Below, piece after piece: positions 44,249 to 46,315 of a DNA stretch of 46,315 bases. Source of the DNA: Promicromonospora iranensis (lineage in GTDB: Bacteria; Actinomycetota; Actinomycetes; Actinomycetales; Cellulomonadaceae); assembly GCF_028994805.1 (NCBI RefSeq), contig NZ_JAJQQP010000023.1:1-46315 (forward strand), written 5' to 3'. How positions within the stretch are numbered: position 1 is the first letter of the stretch; each line of letters opens with the position of its first letter. The notes under the pieces are model-generated. The model searched no databases, was not told the DNA's origin, and was given only the letters and a program-made list of their open reading frames with translations. The translations under genes were made by a program, and so were the position numbers.

Positions 44249-44708
44249 TCAACCCTCGGCACTACCACCCGCTGAGCCAGGTCGATTGGTGTCAATAACT
44301 TCACGAATCAAATCCGTCCGCCTCAGATACTCGTCGCGGTTCAGAGTTTCTTCCCCTGCGAGGCGCACAATCCGGCCCGTCTTCGGATCGATCTGGTCCA
44401 CGTGTGGGAACTCATTCGTGACCGTGGTGTACCCAGAACTAACCTCACGCTTCTTTCGGTTAATTCTCAGCACGACAGTGCCCAAGTAGAATACGTCCAG
44501 CAAGATAAGTGCCATCACGATGGTGAGTGTGGGAGACCCGCCATAACCGGAACCACGAATCAGCATGCCCACCACGAGAATAGCCAGGAAGACAAGACCG
44601 ATATTCGATCCCCATTCGAGCTCCTGGAGCATGGTCTTGGTGGAGGACCCACGCAGAAGCCGTTTACGCTCATCCAGTCCCGGGCTCCATTCTTGCTCCC
44701 CCGCTCAC
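44249..44708 (-). pseudogene. Two-helix membrane protein, paralog 3, with N-terminal frameshift
   Basis: The C-terminal 127 codons (ATG 44632 to TGA 44249) are intact: LVVGMLIRGSGYGGSPT, two membrane helices, SSGYTTVTNE and IDPKTGRIVRLAGEETL. By alignment with paralog 1 the start should be GTG 44708, which overlaps the TGA of the upstream ORF. From that GTG a GGGGG run (44698-44702) shifts the frame and gives an early stop. With one G fewer it would read VSGEQEWSPGLDERKRLLRG, matching paralog 1. It could also be expressed from ATG 44632 as a shorter protein, or the base may be a sequencing error. Confidence 0.6.
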
Positions 44709-44941
44709 CAGTCCGCTTCCGCTCTCTTGAAATGTCGCTTCCAGCAGATGAACCAAAACAATGCTCGAGGGCGAGCGCGGTCACTTTGGAGCATCATTAA
44801 GCCAGTTGCCGACTTTTTGGCGATGCCAAGCTGCTTCTTGTCCTCAGCCTCGGCGACCGCACGTTCCGCTGCTCGCCGCTCAGCCACCTTCAGCTTGCGC
44901 CTTGGTCTTCGCCGTTGCTGAGGCGCGCCCGTATGACTCAC
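44705..44941 (-). CDS. Small basic protein, unknown
   Basis: A 78-residue frame starting at GTG 44941 (VSHTGAPQQRRRPRRKLK) continues with a helical, charged AERRAAERAVAEAEDKKQLG and a basic end WKRHFKRAEADW. Its TGA overlaps GTG 44708 of paralog 3 (GTGA). It begins 11 bases after the PH-like gene stops. It may be real, since the coupling pattern is the same as for the other paralogs, but no family is recognised. Confidence 0.4.
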   Translation of the reverse strand: MSHTGAPQQRRRPRRKLKVAERRAAERAVAEAEDKKQLGIAKKSATGLMMLQSDRARPRALFWFICWKRHFKRAEADW

Positions 44942-44951
44942 GACGCCCGTG

Positions 44952-45578
44952 TCATCCGAACAACCACACTCCGAGTGCGACCGCACCAGGGAACAGCACC
45001 AGGAGCTGAACCAGCTCCCACCATGTGAACCGCACCATCCGTGTCAATGGCGCCACGTCAGCATCTGGTTCAGCCCTCGCCCGCTGCCGGTGCTCTTCCA
45101 GCTCGGCGACGACGTGGTTTACCCGCGAGACACGGCTCAACATCGCCGAGATATTCGCCTGCTGCACCGCCCAGCACCGAGACCGGCCACCATCCGCGTG
45201 AATCACCTCCACTCGATCAGTAGCAGCAATCCCTGCAACCGACGCCCACGGGTACCACCGCTCTGTCACGATGTTGCGCGAGAGCAGGCCAGAGCTCGAA
45301 ACCGAGATCCGCCCTCCCGAATTCAGAATTATCGCAAAGAACAACAGCGCAGGGAATGCGATAATGGTCCAGATCTCGTCCGAAGCTACCGCATCATTCG
45401 ATGCCACCATTAGCGGCACCAGGAACGCAGTTAGTGCAGTGACGAACCGAACCAAACCACTCCCCACGACCGTGCCCATGGACATGCGGTAGACAGTTCT
45501 ATCTCGATTCACGGAGCCGCCAGGAGCGCTCAATTTCTCGAACAAATCGCGATCACCCCCAGTGTGTCTGTCGATCAC
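44952..45578 (-). CDS. PH-like-domain membrane protein
   Basis: The 208-residue protein has two membrane helices near the N-terminus (about 40-60 and 68-86; VRFVTALTAFLVPLMV, IWTIIAFPALLFFAII). A beta-rich PH-like domain (RISVSSSGLLSRNIVTERWY, WASVAGIAATDRVEVI) follows, and a final hydrophobic segment (WWELVQLLVLFPGAVALGVW). The start at GTG 45578 overlaps the end of the upstream toxin-like frame by 26 bases. It belongs to the minus-strand cluster with the membrane paralogs. Confidence 0.65.
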   Translation of the reverse strand: MIDRHTGGDRDLFEKLSAPGGSVNRDRTVYRMSMGTVVGSGLVRFVTALTAFLVPLMVASNDAVASDEIWTIIAFPALLFFAIILNSGGRISVSSSGLLSRNIVTERWYPWASVAGIAATDRVEVIHADGGRSRCWAVQQANISAMLSRVSRVNHVVAELEEHRQRARAEPDADVAPLTRMVRFTWWELVQLLVLFPGAVALGVWLFG

Positions 45579-46191
45579 GTGCCGGAGCCGCCGTCATCCC
45601 GAGCCCTGGCAGGCCCATCGCGCCATTGGCGATGCGTCCTTGCGTCCGGGTAAAAGCAGGTCCAGTGCTTGCGGCCAGACGAGAAGTATTCGCAGCATTA
45701 GCCGCAGACTTTAAACCACCACCCACGGCACCGCCCCACCTGACGAACAAGAGATTCACGGCCGCCGACTTCCCTGCGTCCCCTGGAGTCTTCCCCTGCA
45801 GACCCATGTCATTCATAAATCCAGCGGCCACGACCCCGGCGCCGATCACTGCACAGGTGCCCGCTGAGACGACGATGCATGCCGCAAATCCTGCCGCGCC
45901 AAGGCCGACCATGGTCCAGTTGCCTACCACCTTCCAGTCGACCGACTTGGCCCAACCACTCACCGTATCGCCGACACCGGTGAGCCAACTTCCGACATTG
46001 TCAGCGATATCAGTTGCTTTCTGATACGCAGCTTCCCTCGCAGCCCTGGCTTCTTTAGCGGCCCTGCGCTCACGGGCCATCCGAACAAGGTCAACCCGCT
46101 TGGTGGAACTCACCGATCGGTTGACCAACGGCACCTGGGTACCAGTGACCGTCTCGTACGCGTCGTCGTTGTAAGAGTAGTAGTTAGAGCC
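45553..46191 (-). CDS. Orphan C-terminal segment resembling a polymorphic toxin (Rhs-like), 5' end missing
   Basis: The frame is open from just below an in-frame TAG (46192-46194) to TGA 45553; the first start codon is GTG 46134. It reads YYSYNDDAYETVTGTQVPL, then a charged helical stretch (ARERRAAKEARAAREAAYQK) and WLTGVGDTVSGWAKSVDW. A long hydrophobic Ala/Gly/Cys segment GFAACIVVSAGTCAVIGAG follows, then a Gly/Asn/Thr-rich end. This is the make-up of the region after the Rhs core in actinobacterial polymorphic toxins. No core repeats, signal or toxin motif are present, so it looks like a displaced C-terminus. Confidence 0.45.
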   Translation of the reverse strand, partial: GSNYYSYNDDAYETVTGTQVPLVNRSVSSTKRVDLVRMARERRAAKEARAAREAAYQKATDIADNVGSWLTGVGDTVSGWAKSVDWKVVGNWTMVGLGAAGFAACIVVSAGTCAVIGAGVVAAGFMNDMGLQGKTPGDAGKSAAVNLLFVRWGGAVGGGLKSAANAANTSRLAASTGPAFTRTQGRIANGAMGLPGLGMTAAPARDRQTHWG

Positions 46192-46213
46192 CTATTCAGT
46201 GGCGCCGAGGGTC

Positions 46214-46315
46214 TCATGAGTGCTTCACGTCCTGACCTGCGTCGTTGCTGGTCAGGGGCAAATTTCGGCAGGTAGCGCAACGGCCCTTGCGTTCGGTTGG
46301 ATCCAGGTTGTCTAC
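46214..46315 (-). CDS. Partial ORF at window end
   Basis: A 33-codon frame runs from the window edge to TGA 46214. It contains RKGRCATCRNLPLTSNDAG with a CxxC pair. It may be the C-terminus of a protein extending beyond the window. Too little remains to identify it. Confidence 0.25.
   Translation of the reverse strand, partial: VDNLDPTERKGRCATCRNLPLTSNDAGQDVKHS

Noticed and set aside
43671-44489. 272-residue plus-strand frame across the remnant region
   Set aside because: It is antisense to the paralog and Rhs-like scraps and has no coherent domain text.

Overview
The window comes from a high-GC actinomycete. The gene content (a fused KGD-type oxoglutarate dehydrogenase, a SigR/RsrA thiol-stress pair, the small ribosomal protein bL37, an Rv3235-family protein, hisN, and SAF/CpaE-like proteins) fits Micrococcales, probably near Promicromonosporaceae/Cellulomonadaceae. 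The family placement is inference from gene content; no 16S gene is present.

Layout. 0-0.65 kb looks like the edge of a mobile region: the last codons of an IS3-type transposase, a short membrane ORF, a fragment resembling the 3' end of a tRNA, and a strong terminator. 0.65-42.1 kb is a dense, ordinary chromosomal backbone. In order it holds: a small zinc-ribbon protein, a TetR regulator, an STM3941-type membrane protein, a CYTH protein and an M15 peptidase; two CNNM/CorC membrane proteins in an operon; an OmpR-type two-component system; kgd; VOC, aldo/keto reductase, aldose epimerase and SGNH genes; a DUF4097-PadR-DUF4097 operon behind two near-identical palindromes; bL37; rsrA-sigR with a textbook SigR-type promoter; DoxX; aroA-rsgA-endonuclease V; VOC, DUF6928 and DUF6912; hisN; a CpaE-like/SAF pair; a small HTH protein; LysM and Rv3235-family proteins; two kinases; DinB; a TipA-like MerR regulator; DUF779 plus aldehyde dehydrogenase; a VWA lipoprotein; and a GAF-domain regulator.

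42.1-46.3 kb differs: base composition falls, intergenic spacing becomes irregular, and coding is on the minus strand with broken frames. It holds three paralogous two-helix membrane proteins, a C-terminal scrap of a fourth, an Rhs-core-end scrap, an orphan C-terminal segment resembling a polymorphic toxin, and a PH-like membrane protein. Each membrane paralog starts at a GTG that overlaps the TGA of a different upstream frame. This looks like a decaying toxin/immunity-type array and is the least explained part of the window.

Functional links. SigR/RsrA is probably autoregulated and may produce a longer SigR isoform. PadR probably represses its own operon through the twin palindromes. The aldehyde dehydrogenase, DUF779 protein and GAF regulator probably form one aldehyde/alcohol-response unit. 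aroA, rsgA and hisN are housekeeping genes whose proximity is common in actinobacteria.
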